Shown in pieces: positions 1 through 6,920 of a DNA stretch of 31,925 nucleotides. Location of the stretch: positions 1 to 31,925 of IMG/VR virus record IMGVR_UViG_3300032284_001720; one strand, written 5' to 3'. Position 1 is the first letter of the stretch, and each line of letters begins with the position of its first letter. Both the position numbers and the translations under genes were made by a program. A model generated the notes under the pieces. That model did no database searches and was not told where the DNA came from. It saw only the letters and a list, made by a program, of their open reading frames with translations. The DNA is from a virus.

Positions 1-586
1 ATATGGTTCTTACGATATACCTCAACAAAAAATTAAACATTATAAAAATGATTGGAACAGCGAACAATCGATTACTGTTTCTAGATTTGATTCACTTACG
101 ATCGGAGAGAGAAAATATTGGGAGCCTGTTTATGGCTATAATAATATAATTGCTTCTTATAAAAGAAAAGAAAAAGATTGGATTGTAAACACAAATAAGG
201 TTGTGAAGTATACTGTCACTAATACTAATGGGTTTATTAAAGACGAAATATGTACGATATATCTTAATAATAAACTTGGTAAGGGGCAAGTATTATTTGC
301 TTCAGGTACAGAATTATATCTTCAACATGTTTCTGGGTATTATTATGATTCAACAATGACAGAAACTAATAGTATTGTTGGTTCGGAAAGCGAATTATCA
401 ACAGAATTTTCTGCTGTTGAAATATCGGTAAATAATATTCCTGCTGATGAAGAAGTATATTGGACTCCGATAACATATCTTCAGTATGAATTTGATAAAA
501 ATGAATTCAATAAAACAGTACAAATAATTGATAGTTCTCTCGCTCAACAAGCTTCTGATAACTTAAAAGATTTGATGAAGGTATAA
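1..586 (+). CDS. 53: Baseplate wedge subunit, gp53-like (5' partial)
   Basis: The frame is open from base 2 to the stop at 584-586, giving 194 residues. The start lies upstream of the window, and the GTG at 203 is internal to this continuous frame. In T4, gp53 helps close the ring of six baseplate wedges around the hub. Seen here: a central stretch with DSLTIGERKYWEPVYGYNN (about residues 35-53) and a C-terminal segment YWTPITYLQYEFDKNEFNK followed by an IIDSSL.QQ.SDNLKDL tail (about residues 153-192). A 'YW.P.(S/T)Y..YE...NE' motif plus a short helical tail is what I recall from T4-like gp53 C-termini. The visible length is close to T4 gp53 (196 aa). It sits directly upstream of the hub genes with one base between stop and next start. 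The family assignment is by motif memory, without alignment. Confidence 0.6.
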   Translation, partial: YGSYDIPQQKIKHYKNDWNSEQSITVSRFDSLTIGERKYWEPVYGYNNIIASYKRKEKDWIVNTNKVVKYTVTNTNGFIKDEICTIYLNNKLGKGQVLFASGTELYLQHVSGYYYDSTMTETNSIVGSESELSTEFSAVEISVNNIPADEEVYWTPITYLQYEFDKNEFNKTVQIIDSSLAQQASDNLKDLMKV

Positions 587-587
587 A

Positions 588-1823
588 ATGCCAGCTGGTG
601 ATATTAAAATATCAAAATTAAAAGTAGGCGATATCGATTTAACAAATTTTAATCAAGCTACTTATGGCGAGGTTAATATTTTCGAAGATATTTTAAACAT
701 GTATGGCGCTGCATGCGAAGTACAGGTAATAGATCATAGCGACGCTTTAGGTAAAACGAAACTTAATGGTTCTTTTGATAAGGATATAGAAATTGCTTTT
801 TCTTCTGCAGACGGCGGAGGTCAAATAGGCTTTAAGTTTAAATTTTTCGGAAATAAAAATTTACAAGATTCGGCTGATAGTCATGAAGGTGGATTGAAAA
901 ATAAAACATATGAAATAAGAGGGGTTTGTCAAGAGCTTCTTAGTGCACAAAGTAATCCTGTAAAATATTCTGCAGAAGAACCAACAAGTAAAATGGTTGA
1001 GTCTATTTTGAAAAAAGGATTCAAAACAGATAAACAAATTGATATTCAAGAAGAAACAAAAGGTAAAAGACGTTTAGAATTCAGAAACGAACACCCTTTA
1101 AAATGTTTACAGAAATTAAATAACGAACACGTTTCTCAGCAAAATAAATCTTCTGCGTTTGTATGCTTTCAAAGATCAGAAAACGGAAAACAGAAATATA
1201 TATTTGCAACTTTTGAGCATCTCTTTAAGCAATCCGCCGTAGCTACATTGAAACAGGTTACAACTCTAGATAATGGTTCATCTGAAAAAGATAAACAAAA
1301 TGCTATTTTATCTTTTAACGTTTCTGATTCGTTTTTTACACCAACTAGAGGATTTAGTAAAGCAGAACAATATTCTTATAACCCAACAACTGGTAAATCA
1401 GATCAAGTAGCTCAGAAACCTCAAAATTATAGCGTTGCTGGAACTGTAACTTATAAAACACCTCCTACAAATGCTACATCTGTACCAGTTCATACAGTTA
1501 AAGATTCTGCTAATGATAAAACAGCCACAGGAGTTGCAGAAGCTAGAAAAAATAGAACAGATTTTCTTTCTCACTTAACTCAAAATCATGCAACGTTAGA
1601 AGTAATAGGTAATTCGGCAATTAAATTAGGAAGTATAGTAAAATTACAAATACCAAAAAAATCAGATTCAGGAAACGCTGCTGGTGAAACACAATTTAAC
1701 GCAGAAGCTCTTGTAGTTTCTATTAGACATAAAATAAAACCTGCTGGACAATCCCCTAGATATACTATGTTATTAGGTGTTGTTAAAGGTGGGTTCAAAG
1801 AAGGTGGAGGCGGAAATGGCTAA
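588..1823 (+). CDS. Baseplate hub protein, gp27-like (phage late control D type)
   Basis: 411 residues. It is probably the trimeric hub that joins the tail tube to the central spike, the role of T4 gp27 and P2 gpD. The N-terminal half (about residues 20-110) has the pattern of a hub beta-barrel, with a VNIFEDILNMYGAACEVQVID segment. A middle region (about 105-215) has an EIRGVCQELLSAQSNPV / SKMVESILKKGF helix-strand pattern. The C-terminal barrel (about 325-400) has HATLEVIGNSAIKLGSIV, then LVVSIRHKI and YTMLLGVV; a 'GN..I..G..V.L' strand ahead of 'V..I.H' is typical of hub second barrels. The C-terminus is a Gly-rich GGGGNG. An AAGG Shine-Dalgarno lies just upstream of the ATG, and the 3' end overlaps the next start by 8 bases. 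Its place directly before an OB-fold spike protein supports the hub call. Confidence 0.6.
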   Translation: MPAGDIKISKLKVGDIDLTNFNQATYGEVNIFEDILNMYGAACEVQVIDHSDALGKTKLNGSFDKDIEIAFSSADGGGQIGFKFKFFGNKNLQDSADSHEGGLKNKTYEIRGVCQELLSAQSNPVKYSAEEPTSKMVESILKKGFKTDKQIDIQEETKGKRRLEFRNEHPLKCLQKLNNEHVSQQNKSSAFVCFQRSENGKQKYIFATFEHLFKQSAVATLKQVTTLDNGSSEKDKQNAILSFNVSDSFFTPTRGFSKAEQYSYNPTTGKSDQVAQKPQNYSVAGTVTYKTPPTNATSVPVHTVKDSANDKTATGVAEARKNRTDFLSHLTQNHATLEVIGNSAIKLGSIVKLQIPKKSDSGNAAGETQFNAEALVVSIRHKIKPAGQSPRYTMLLGVVKGGFKEGGGGNG

Positions 1824-2118
1824 TTTTTATTTTGCTGAAGTTAGAGACATATTAGATCCTCTTGGTTCCGGAAGAGTTAAAATTAGAAAATATGGCTATC
1901 AAAATGATGAACAAAATATGAAAGATGATAATTTACCATGGGCGTTGCCTTTGCAACCTGTAACTTCTGCTGCAACAGAAAAAGTAGGTTCAACACCTCA
2001 TGGGCTATTAGTTGGTTCTAGAGTTGTTATATCTTATGCAGAAAATGATATAGCAGAACAATATCCAATTATCTTTGGTTCGTTCGCTCGTGGCGGTTTA
2101 GATTCAGGGGACAAATAA
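1816..2118 (+). CDS. Central spike OB-fold protein (gp5 N-terminal domain-like)
   Basis: 100 residues from the ATG at 1816, preceded by a strong GGTGGAGG Shine-Dalgarno. A longer frame from 1777 would begin inside the hub gene without such a site, so I chose 1816. The protein looks like only the OB-fold domain of gp5/VgrG proteins, which seats the spike on the hub. It contains FAEVRDILDPLGSGRVKIR (N-terminal strands, about 5-23), NLPWALPLQPVTSA (about 38-51), the turn VGSTPHGLLVGSRVVISYAE and a closing YPIIFGSFARGG. The 'D.....GRVK.R..G', 'PWA.P' and 'P...G..V...F' pattern is classic for this fold. In T4 the OB domain is fused to lysozyme and to the beta-helix; here the protein stops after the OB domain and overlaps the next gene as TAATG. 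Confidence 0.75.
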   Translation: MANFYFAEVRDILDPLGSGRVKIRKYGYQNDEQNMKDDNLPWALPLQPVTSAATEKVGSTPHGLLVGSRVVISYAENDIAEQYPIIFGSFARGGLDSGDK

Positions 2119-3722
2119 TGGCGATTAGTAAAACAGATATTGATGGTTCGCTTGATAAAATACCAAAAGATAGTTTTGGTATTGATCTTGCTTCTGGCCG
2201 ACCAGGAAATAAAGACGATCATAAAAAAAATGCAATATTACCAGATATTGGCGGTAATCCTGTTGCTAGAGATAAACCTTCTACTGCTAAATTTGCAGAA
2301 GGTAAAAAGATTAAAAACGGAGAAGGTCAGGAAGCTCTTAAAACATTAGTTTCTAAACATGTTCCAATGGCTGATATGCCAACAACTGCTTCTGCTGTTC
2401 CGGGTTTAGATTTAGCAAAACAAATATCTGCAGTTGATCCTTTGGGCAAAGCTCAAGTATTCGCAAATATGGTAAAACAGTTTGCGATGATTAAGGCAAT
2501 TATGAATATTGCTAATTCTTCTGTGCCTGGAGCTCCTTTAAGTTCGACTCAGACAGCTGTTGTTACAGACGCATTTTCAGAAGCTCTTTGTATTCTTTGT
2601 AAAAAATATACATATACTACAGTTGTAAAAATATTAAACAAGGTTTTGGATAACGGTGGGTTTTTACAAATTAATCCAATTTATCAGGATACTGTAAAAG
2701 GCGCTATTTCAAAATTAATTGAAAAAGCAATGATTTTTGGTGAAAATAATATTCCAATTAAACCAACACCTCCTGTAGTTTATGGAAATAATGTACCCTC
2801 TTCTTCTTCAATTTTATCAAGTTTTGATTCAGTTCCGACTCTTGCGATAAAACAATATTATTCTATCGATACTGATCCATATACAGGGTATATAGAATAT
2901 TTAACAAATGATCAAATTACTGTTTATGTAAAAAGAACAGCAACAGATTATCCTTACGAATCAGTAGATGACGAATGCCTTGCTCTTGCTGAAAAAGGAA
3001 TCGCAGATGATTTAGATATATATTTTAGATATCCAGATTATTATTTTATTACTCAACTTATTGACGTAACACCCTTTATTTTAACTCCTACTATTTTAAG
3101 TACCATTTTAGATAAACATAAGGTTCTTCACGAAAATAATGGTATGAATTTCGTTGTTGGTAAAAATAGTAGTTCTTCTTTAATGTCTAATTTGCCTCAA
3201 ATTTTAGGTCTTTTAGGAACAGCGATAAATATTACTAAAACTGATTTCTTACCAAATTCTGGACTTGATGTTGGAGCGGTAGGAAAGGCTCTTGAAAGTT
3301 ACTCTAAAAATATGGCAATGGTAACGATGATGACTCAAAAAGCTAAAACTGCATTTGGGACGCCACCAGGATTGCCAATACCAGCTTTAGGAAGTTTAGC
3401 TGGTGTTTCGGCTCTTGCTGGAGCTCTTGGTGGTCTTGGTATTTCTATTCCTTCTTTAGTTCCTGCTCTTGGTGGTATTTCCGCTGTTACAGGATTAACT
3501 TCTTCTCTTGGAGCTGTTGCTGGTATTACTTCAGCTTTAGGGTCTATAAACAGTGTTAATATAGGTTTGCAAGCATCTGGTCTTTCAATTCCAGCTTTAA
3601 CAGTAAATAGTATTGGTTTATCTCCTGCAAGATCAAATATATCTAAAGCTCTTTTAATTGCGGGAACTACTGAGGTTGCAGTTTCTGCAACTTCTAATAT
3701 TCTTAAAAATATGGGTGTTTAA
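2118..3722 (+). CDS. Unrecognised spike-associated structural protein with hydrophobic Gly/Ala-rich C-terminal region
   Basis: 534 residues. I do not recognise the family. The start is set by the TAATG overlap with the OB-fold gene. The N-terminus (about 1-95) is polar and Lys/Asp-rich. Residues about 95-205 look mostly helical (DPLGKAQVFANMVKQFAMIK, then ALCILCKKYTYTTVVKILNK). A middle segment rich in Tyr/Asp follows (about 240-310). The last 130 or so residues are low-complexity, Gly/Ala/Leu/Ser-rich and hydrophobic (for example GSLAGVSALAGALGGLGISI). No lysozyme catalytic pattern is apparent. It occupies the place between OB domain and beta-helix that lysozyme fills in T4 gp5. From unverified memory, marine cyanomyoviruses carry a large 'VrlC'-type protein in this neighbourhood, which could be related. 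A virion role is inferred from position only. Confidence 0.5.
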   Translation: MAISKTDIDGSLDKIPKDSFGIDLASGRPGNKDDHKKNAILPDIGGNPVARDKPSTAKFAEGKKIKNGEGQEALKTLVSKHVPMADMPTTASAVPGLDLAKQISAVDPLGKAQVFANMVKQFAMIKAIMNIANSSVPGAPLSSTQTAVVTDAFSEALCILCKKYTYTTVVKILNKVLDNGGFLQINPIYQDTVKGAISKLIEKAMIFGENNIPIKPTPPVVYGNNVPSSSSILSSFDSVPTLAIKQYYSIDTDPYTGYIEYLTNDQITVYVKRTATDYPYESVDDECLALAEKGIADDLDIYFRYPDYYFITQLIDVTPFILTPTILSTILDKHKVLHENNGMNFVVGKNSSSSLMSNLPQILGLLGTAINITKTDFLPNSGLDVGAVGKALESYSKNMAMVTMMTQKAKTAFGTPPGLPIPALGSLAGVSALAGALGGLGISIPSLVPALGGISAVTGLTSSLGAVAGITSALGSINSVNIGLQASGLSIPALTVNSIGLSPARSNISKALLIAGTTEVAVSATSNILKNMGV

Positions 3723-3724
3723 TT

Positions 3725-4435
3725 ATGGGTCAACCACCAAATAAAAAAGTTCCTGAATCAGCTGCGCAAACAAAATCTGTTGTTCATCCAGTATATCTTC
3801 ATATGATTACAGATGTTCTAGGACGTATGATTACTACACATGCTAATCCTAATAAACCAAAAGATGCTTTTCATTCTTCAGTAAATCATGATGGTAGTTT
3901 TAACACAGAAGAAATATCTGATTCTTTTAAAGGTATGAAAACTTCTCATACTCATCACGAAAGAAGTAATGCTGGTAGCTCTAGTAAAAATAATGATGGA
4001 CCAGTAGATAGTAGCGCACAAGGAACTAAAAATTCTAATGTTAAAGGTGATTCAGGAGGTGCTACTGGGGGAACTTCTTATAAAGGAGCTAAAAAAGAAA
4101 TAGGCGGTACATCCGAAGGAACAATGTCAACAGTACCAGGAGCGAAAACATATGTTCATTCTGGTGGCGATAGAATATATAAACTTGATAAAAATTGCGA
4201 TGCTCATATAGATGGCGACGACACAAGTACAGTAATGGGTTCTAAAATTGATGCTGTTTATAAAGAAATAGGACTAGTTTCTGTAACAGGTAATATTAGT
4301 GTTAAATCACAAAGCGGCGAAATAAAAATGGAAGCTGCTAAAAAAATAACCTTTAAAGTTGGAACTTCAACTATTGTAATGGAACCAACTCAAATAACAG
4401 TTACAGCGTCAGCTGTTAAATTTAAAAAGGCTTAA
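3725..4435 (+). CDS. Central spike protein, gp5 C-terminal beta-helix-like
   Basis: 236 residues. It probably forms the trimeric needle below the hub. The N-terminus has PVYLHMITDVLGRMITTHAN; a polar, low-complexity Ser/Gly/Asn/His linker follows (about 55-135, including a HTHHE cluster). The C-terminal 100 residues look like a short-period triple-stranded beta-helix as in gp5C and VgrG: YKLDKNCDAHIDGDDTSTV, then VSVTGNISVKSQSGEIKME, then AAKKITFKVGTSTIVMEP and ITVTASAVKF. The alternating 'I.V....G.I.M.A...ITF' strands are typical of that fold. It starts 2 bases after the previous stop and is followed at once by a PAAR-type gene, as expected for a spike shaft with a separate tip. T4 has this segment as the C-terminus of gp5, so its independence here is noteworthy. 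Confidence 0.65.
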   Translation: MGQPPNKKVPESAAQTKSVVHPVYLHMITDVLGRMITTHANPNKPKDAFHSSVNHDGSFNTEEISDSFKGMKTSHTHHERSNAGSSSKNNDGPVDSSAQGTKNSNVKGDSGGATGGTSYKGAKKEIGGTSEGTMSTVPGAKTYVHSGGDRIYKLDKNCDAHIDGDDTSTVMGSKIDAVYKEIGLVSVTGNISVKSQSGEIKMEAAKKITFKVGTSTIVMEPTQITVTASAVKFKKA

Positions 4436-4437
4436 TA

Positions 4438-4725
4438 ATGGCTTACTCTCATAGGGATACAGATTCAAGAGCTTGTGGTGCAACTACTATCGTGTCCGGA
4501 CAAGATTTTGTTACTGTTGATGATAAGCTTTGGTCAGTTAATGGGGATGATAATACGGATGGTGGCGGAGCTTTAAGTACATCGCACAGTTGGCTTACTA
4601 TAGCCGACAAAGGAATAATTGTAAATGGCGATTCAGCAGCTTCTGATTCTCTTTGTTTTCCTATCGGCGGAAATCACTGTGCGCCGTCCGCAACTGGATA
4701 CGATAATTTAATAGAGGTAACATAA
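4438..4725 (+). CDS. PAAR-like spike tip protein (gp5.4-like)
   Basis: 95 residues. PAAR proteins cap phage and type VI secretion spikes with a small metal-binding cone. The sequence begins with HRDTDSRACGATTIVSGQDFV, matching the usual opening 'D...CG..T.V.G...V', followed by VDDKLWSVNGDD, a second half WLTIADKGIIVNGDSAASDS, and CFPIGGNHCAPSATG near the end. Candidate metal ligands are Cys13, His50, Cys73, His80 and Cys81; PAAR proteins characterised so far use three His and one Cys. The length matches stand-alone PAAR proteins (about 95-100 aa). An AAAAAGG ribosome-binding site overlaps the end of the spike gene. Its position directly after the beta-helix gene supports the call. Confidence 0.75.
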   Translation: MAYSHRDTDSRACGATTIVSGQDFVTVDDKLWSVNGDDNTDGGGALSTSHSWLTIADKGIIVNGDSAASDSLCFPIGGNHCAPSATGYDNLIEVT

Positions 4726-4727
4726 AA

Positions 4728-5150
4728 ATGGCATTAACAAGAGCAGAAACAGTAAATGGTGTTAAAAAGAAAACTGAGTTTTTCTCTGATTTTCTTAACA
4801 GTTTTGCAAAAACGCCATATGGGAATCAGCTTGGTAGAGTAACCAATGAACAGTCTGTAAATCAAGCTCTTAAAAACTTATTATTAACGAATATTGGGGA
4901 GAGGTTGTTTCAGCCAACAACTGGTTCTACAATTATGTCTTCTTTGTTTGAAATTAATGATCAAGCCAGTTTATCTACGCTCGAATTTTATATTCAAAAT
5001 ACAATAAAAAACGATGAGCCAAGAGTTAACCCTTTGAAAATTGAAGCTCTTTTTGTTAATGATTATGAAATTCAAATAAATATTGTTTATTCTTTAATAA
5101 ATAATCCAGCACCTGTAAGTTTCAGTTTTCTCTTAAAAAGAGCAAGATAA
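4728..5150 (+). CDS. 25: Baseplate wedge subunit gp25 (GPW/gp25 family)
   Basis: 140 residues (T4 gp25 is 132). It forms the sheath-initiator part of the inner baseplate and contacts gp6 and gp53. The family signature EPR is present at residues 97-99 in IKNDEPRVN. It is preceded by ALKNLLLTNIGERLFQPTTG (about 48-67), whose 'N.GER...P..G' is the second hallmark, and followed by a strand-rich end that closes with VSFSFLLKRAR. An AGAGGT Shine-Dalgarno lies upstream, and the stop abuts the gp6 start with no spacer. The order gp25-gp6 is conserved across T4-like phages. Despite its old name, the family has no demonstrated lysozyme role here. Confidence 0.9.
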   Translation: MALTRAETVNGVKKKTEFFSDFLNSFAKTPYGNQLGRVTNEQSVNQALKNLLLTNIGERLFQPTTGSTIMSSLFEINDQASLSTLEFYIQNTIKNDEPRVNPLKIEALFVNDYEIQINIVYSLINNPAPVSFSFLLKRAR

Positions 5151-6920
5151 ATGGCCAATAGTTCTTTACAACTTAGTTCGTTAGATTTCGATACGTTAAA
5201 ACAGAATTTTAAAGATTATCTTTCATCACAATCAACTTTTAAAGATTATGATTTTGATGGGTCGAATATCAACGTTCTCTTAGATGTAATGACTTATAAT
5301 TCATATTTAAATTCTTTCTATTTGAATATGATTGCATCCGAAATGTTTCTTGATACTGCTCAAAAACTAGATTCTGTAATTTCTCATGCTAAAGAATTAA
5401 ATTATTTACCTAGATCTAATCGCTCTTCAAAAGCTGTTATAAATGTTGATATTACAACAACTGGTATAGAAAACCCTTTTGTTTTACCAAAAGGAACAGT
5501 TTTTAGTGGTTTGAATTCAAACGGGTTTTTTAATTTTGTTACAGATAAAGAACAATATTTCTTATCTTCAGATAAAATATACAGAATAAGCGACTTAGAA
5601 ATTTACGAAGGATCTTATATTCAAGATTCATTTATAATGGATTATTCTTCAGAAACTCAAAAGTTTATCTTATCTAATTTTCAAATAGATACTAATAGTT
5701 TAGAAATTACTATTACAGAAAATAGTGTTAATACTATATTTTCTTTTGCTGAAAACCTTTACGATTTGAATTCTCTAAGTAACGTTTACTTTTTACAGGC
5801 TACTTCTAATCAACAATACGAACTTATATTTGGCGATAATATTTTTGGTAGAAAACCAAAAAATGGAGCTATTATAACTGCAAATTATAGAATTACTAGT
5901 GGTTCTGATGGTAATGGAATTACAACTTTTACATTAGACTCTGATTTAGGTCCAATTAATGATGGAACAGCTATTCCTGGCGATGTTATTACAGTTTCTG
6001 GAGCTCTGAGTGGAGCGAATGCAGAAGGTATCGAATCCATTCGTTTCAACGCTCCAAGACATTATCAAACACAAGGTCGTTGCGTTACAAGTAACGATTA
6101 TGAAGTTTTGGTTCTACAAAATTATCCAGAAATTCAATATGTAAATGTTTATGGCGGAGAAATAACAAATACAGAAGTAAATTTTGGAACAGTATTCATA
6201 TCTCCTAGTACATTTTCCGGTAACGTATTAACAGATACAAGAAAAGCTGATATTGTTGCTTATGTAAATAAGCTTTCTCCTATCGGAATAAGGGTTAAGA
6301 TTATAGATCCAGATTATCTTTATATTACTATTAATTCGATAATTCATACAAACTTAGCATCTACAACTTCTTCGCCAACATCGATAATAAACAAAGTTAC
6401 GAATGCTATTAAATCATATAATACTGATAATCTTCAAAATTTTAATACTGCGTTCAGACTATCTCGTTTAGAGCAGCAAATCAACGAAGCTGATATTGGT
6501 ATATTAAGTAATGAAAGTACAACTCAAATTTATAGACTATTTTCGCCTGATATAAATCAGCCAACAATTATAACATGCGATTTAAACAACTCTATTGAAA
6601 GAGGTTCTGTAGTAAGTTCTAAATTTATTACAAATGGTAAAAATTATATATTCACTGATTATATTGAGGACGTTTCAACAGGTAATGGAACGTTATATCA
6701 ATACGAACAAGAAAATAATGTCATAAAAAATTACACTGAAGTTGGAACAATTAACTATACTACAGGTTTGATATATATTAATTCTATCGTATATTTTAAT
6801 ATTTTTGGTGGATTAAAAATATTTGCAACGACTAATAATAAAGATATATATTGTAGAAATAATAGTATAATAGAAATTGATACAATTTCAGGTTTGACTC
6901 TTACAACAGTTAACGAATAA
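5151..6920 (+). CDS. 6: Baseplate wedge subunit gp6 (baseplate J-like)
   Basis: 589 residues (T4 gp6 is 660). It dimerises in each wedge and forms the inner ring that changes conformation on sheath contraction. The N-terminus has the standard opening: LDFDTLKQNFKDYLSSQ (about 8-24), DFDGSNINVLLDVMTYNSYL (about 34-53), then NMIASEMFLDTAQ and HAKELNYLPRSNRS. The middle has LIFGDNIFGRKPKNGAIIT and VSGALSGANAEGIESIRFNAP, which resemble the baseplate J core. C-terminally, SNDYEVLVLQNYPEIQYVNV and RKADIVAYVNKLSPIG precede a beta-rich tail. It abuts gp25 upstream and overlaps the next gene as TAATG downstream, consistent with a single translationally coupled wedge operon. Confidence 0.88.
   Translation: MANSSLQLSSLDFDTLKQNFKDYLSSQSTFKDYDFDGSNINVLLDVMTYNSYLNSFYLNMIASEMFLDTAQKLDSVISHAKELNYLPRSNRSSKAVINVDITTTGIENPFVLPKGTVFSGLNSNGFFNFVTDKEQYFLSSDKIYRISDLEIYEGSYIQDSFIMDYSSETQKFILSNFQIDTNSLEITITENSVNTIFSFAENLYDLNSLSNVYFLQATSNQQYELIFGDNIFGRKPKNGAIITANYRITSGSDGNGITTFTLDSDLGPINDGTAIPGDVITVSGALSGANAEGIESIRFNAPRHYQTQGRCVTSNDYEVLVLQNYPEIQYVNVYGGEITNTEVNFGTVFISPSTFSGNVLTDTRKADIVAYVNKLSPIGIRVKIIDPDYLYITINSIIHTNLASTTSSPTSIINKVTNAIKSYNTDNLQNFNTAFRLSRLEQQINEADIGILSNESTTQIYRLFSPDINQPTIITCDLNNSIERGSVVSSKFITNGKNYIFTDYIEDVSTGNGTLYQYEQENNVIKNYTEVGTINYTTGLIYINSIVYFNIFGGLKIFATTNNKDIYCRNNSIIEIDTISGLTLTTVNE

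Noticed and set aside
203-586. A separate 127-residue gene starting at GTG 203
   Set aside because: The same frame is open without stops back to base 2 and reads as continuous gp53-like sequence, so this is the 3' part of a longer gene.
1777-1815. An upstream ATG at 1777 for the OB-fold gene
   Set aside because: It lies inside the hub gene without a ribosome-binding site, and the extra residues do not fit the fold. The ATG at 1816 has GGTGGAGG in front of it.
2118-4435. Lysozyme or other peptidoglycan hydrolase
   Set aside because: No Glu/Asp/Thr catalytic arrangement or peptidase motif could be seen. gp25's historical 'lysozyme-like' label is not evidence of activity.
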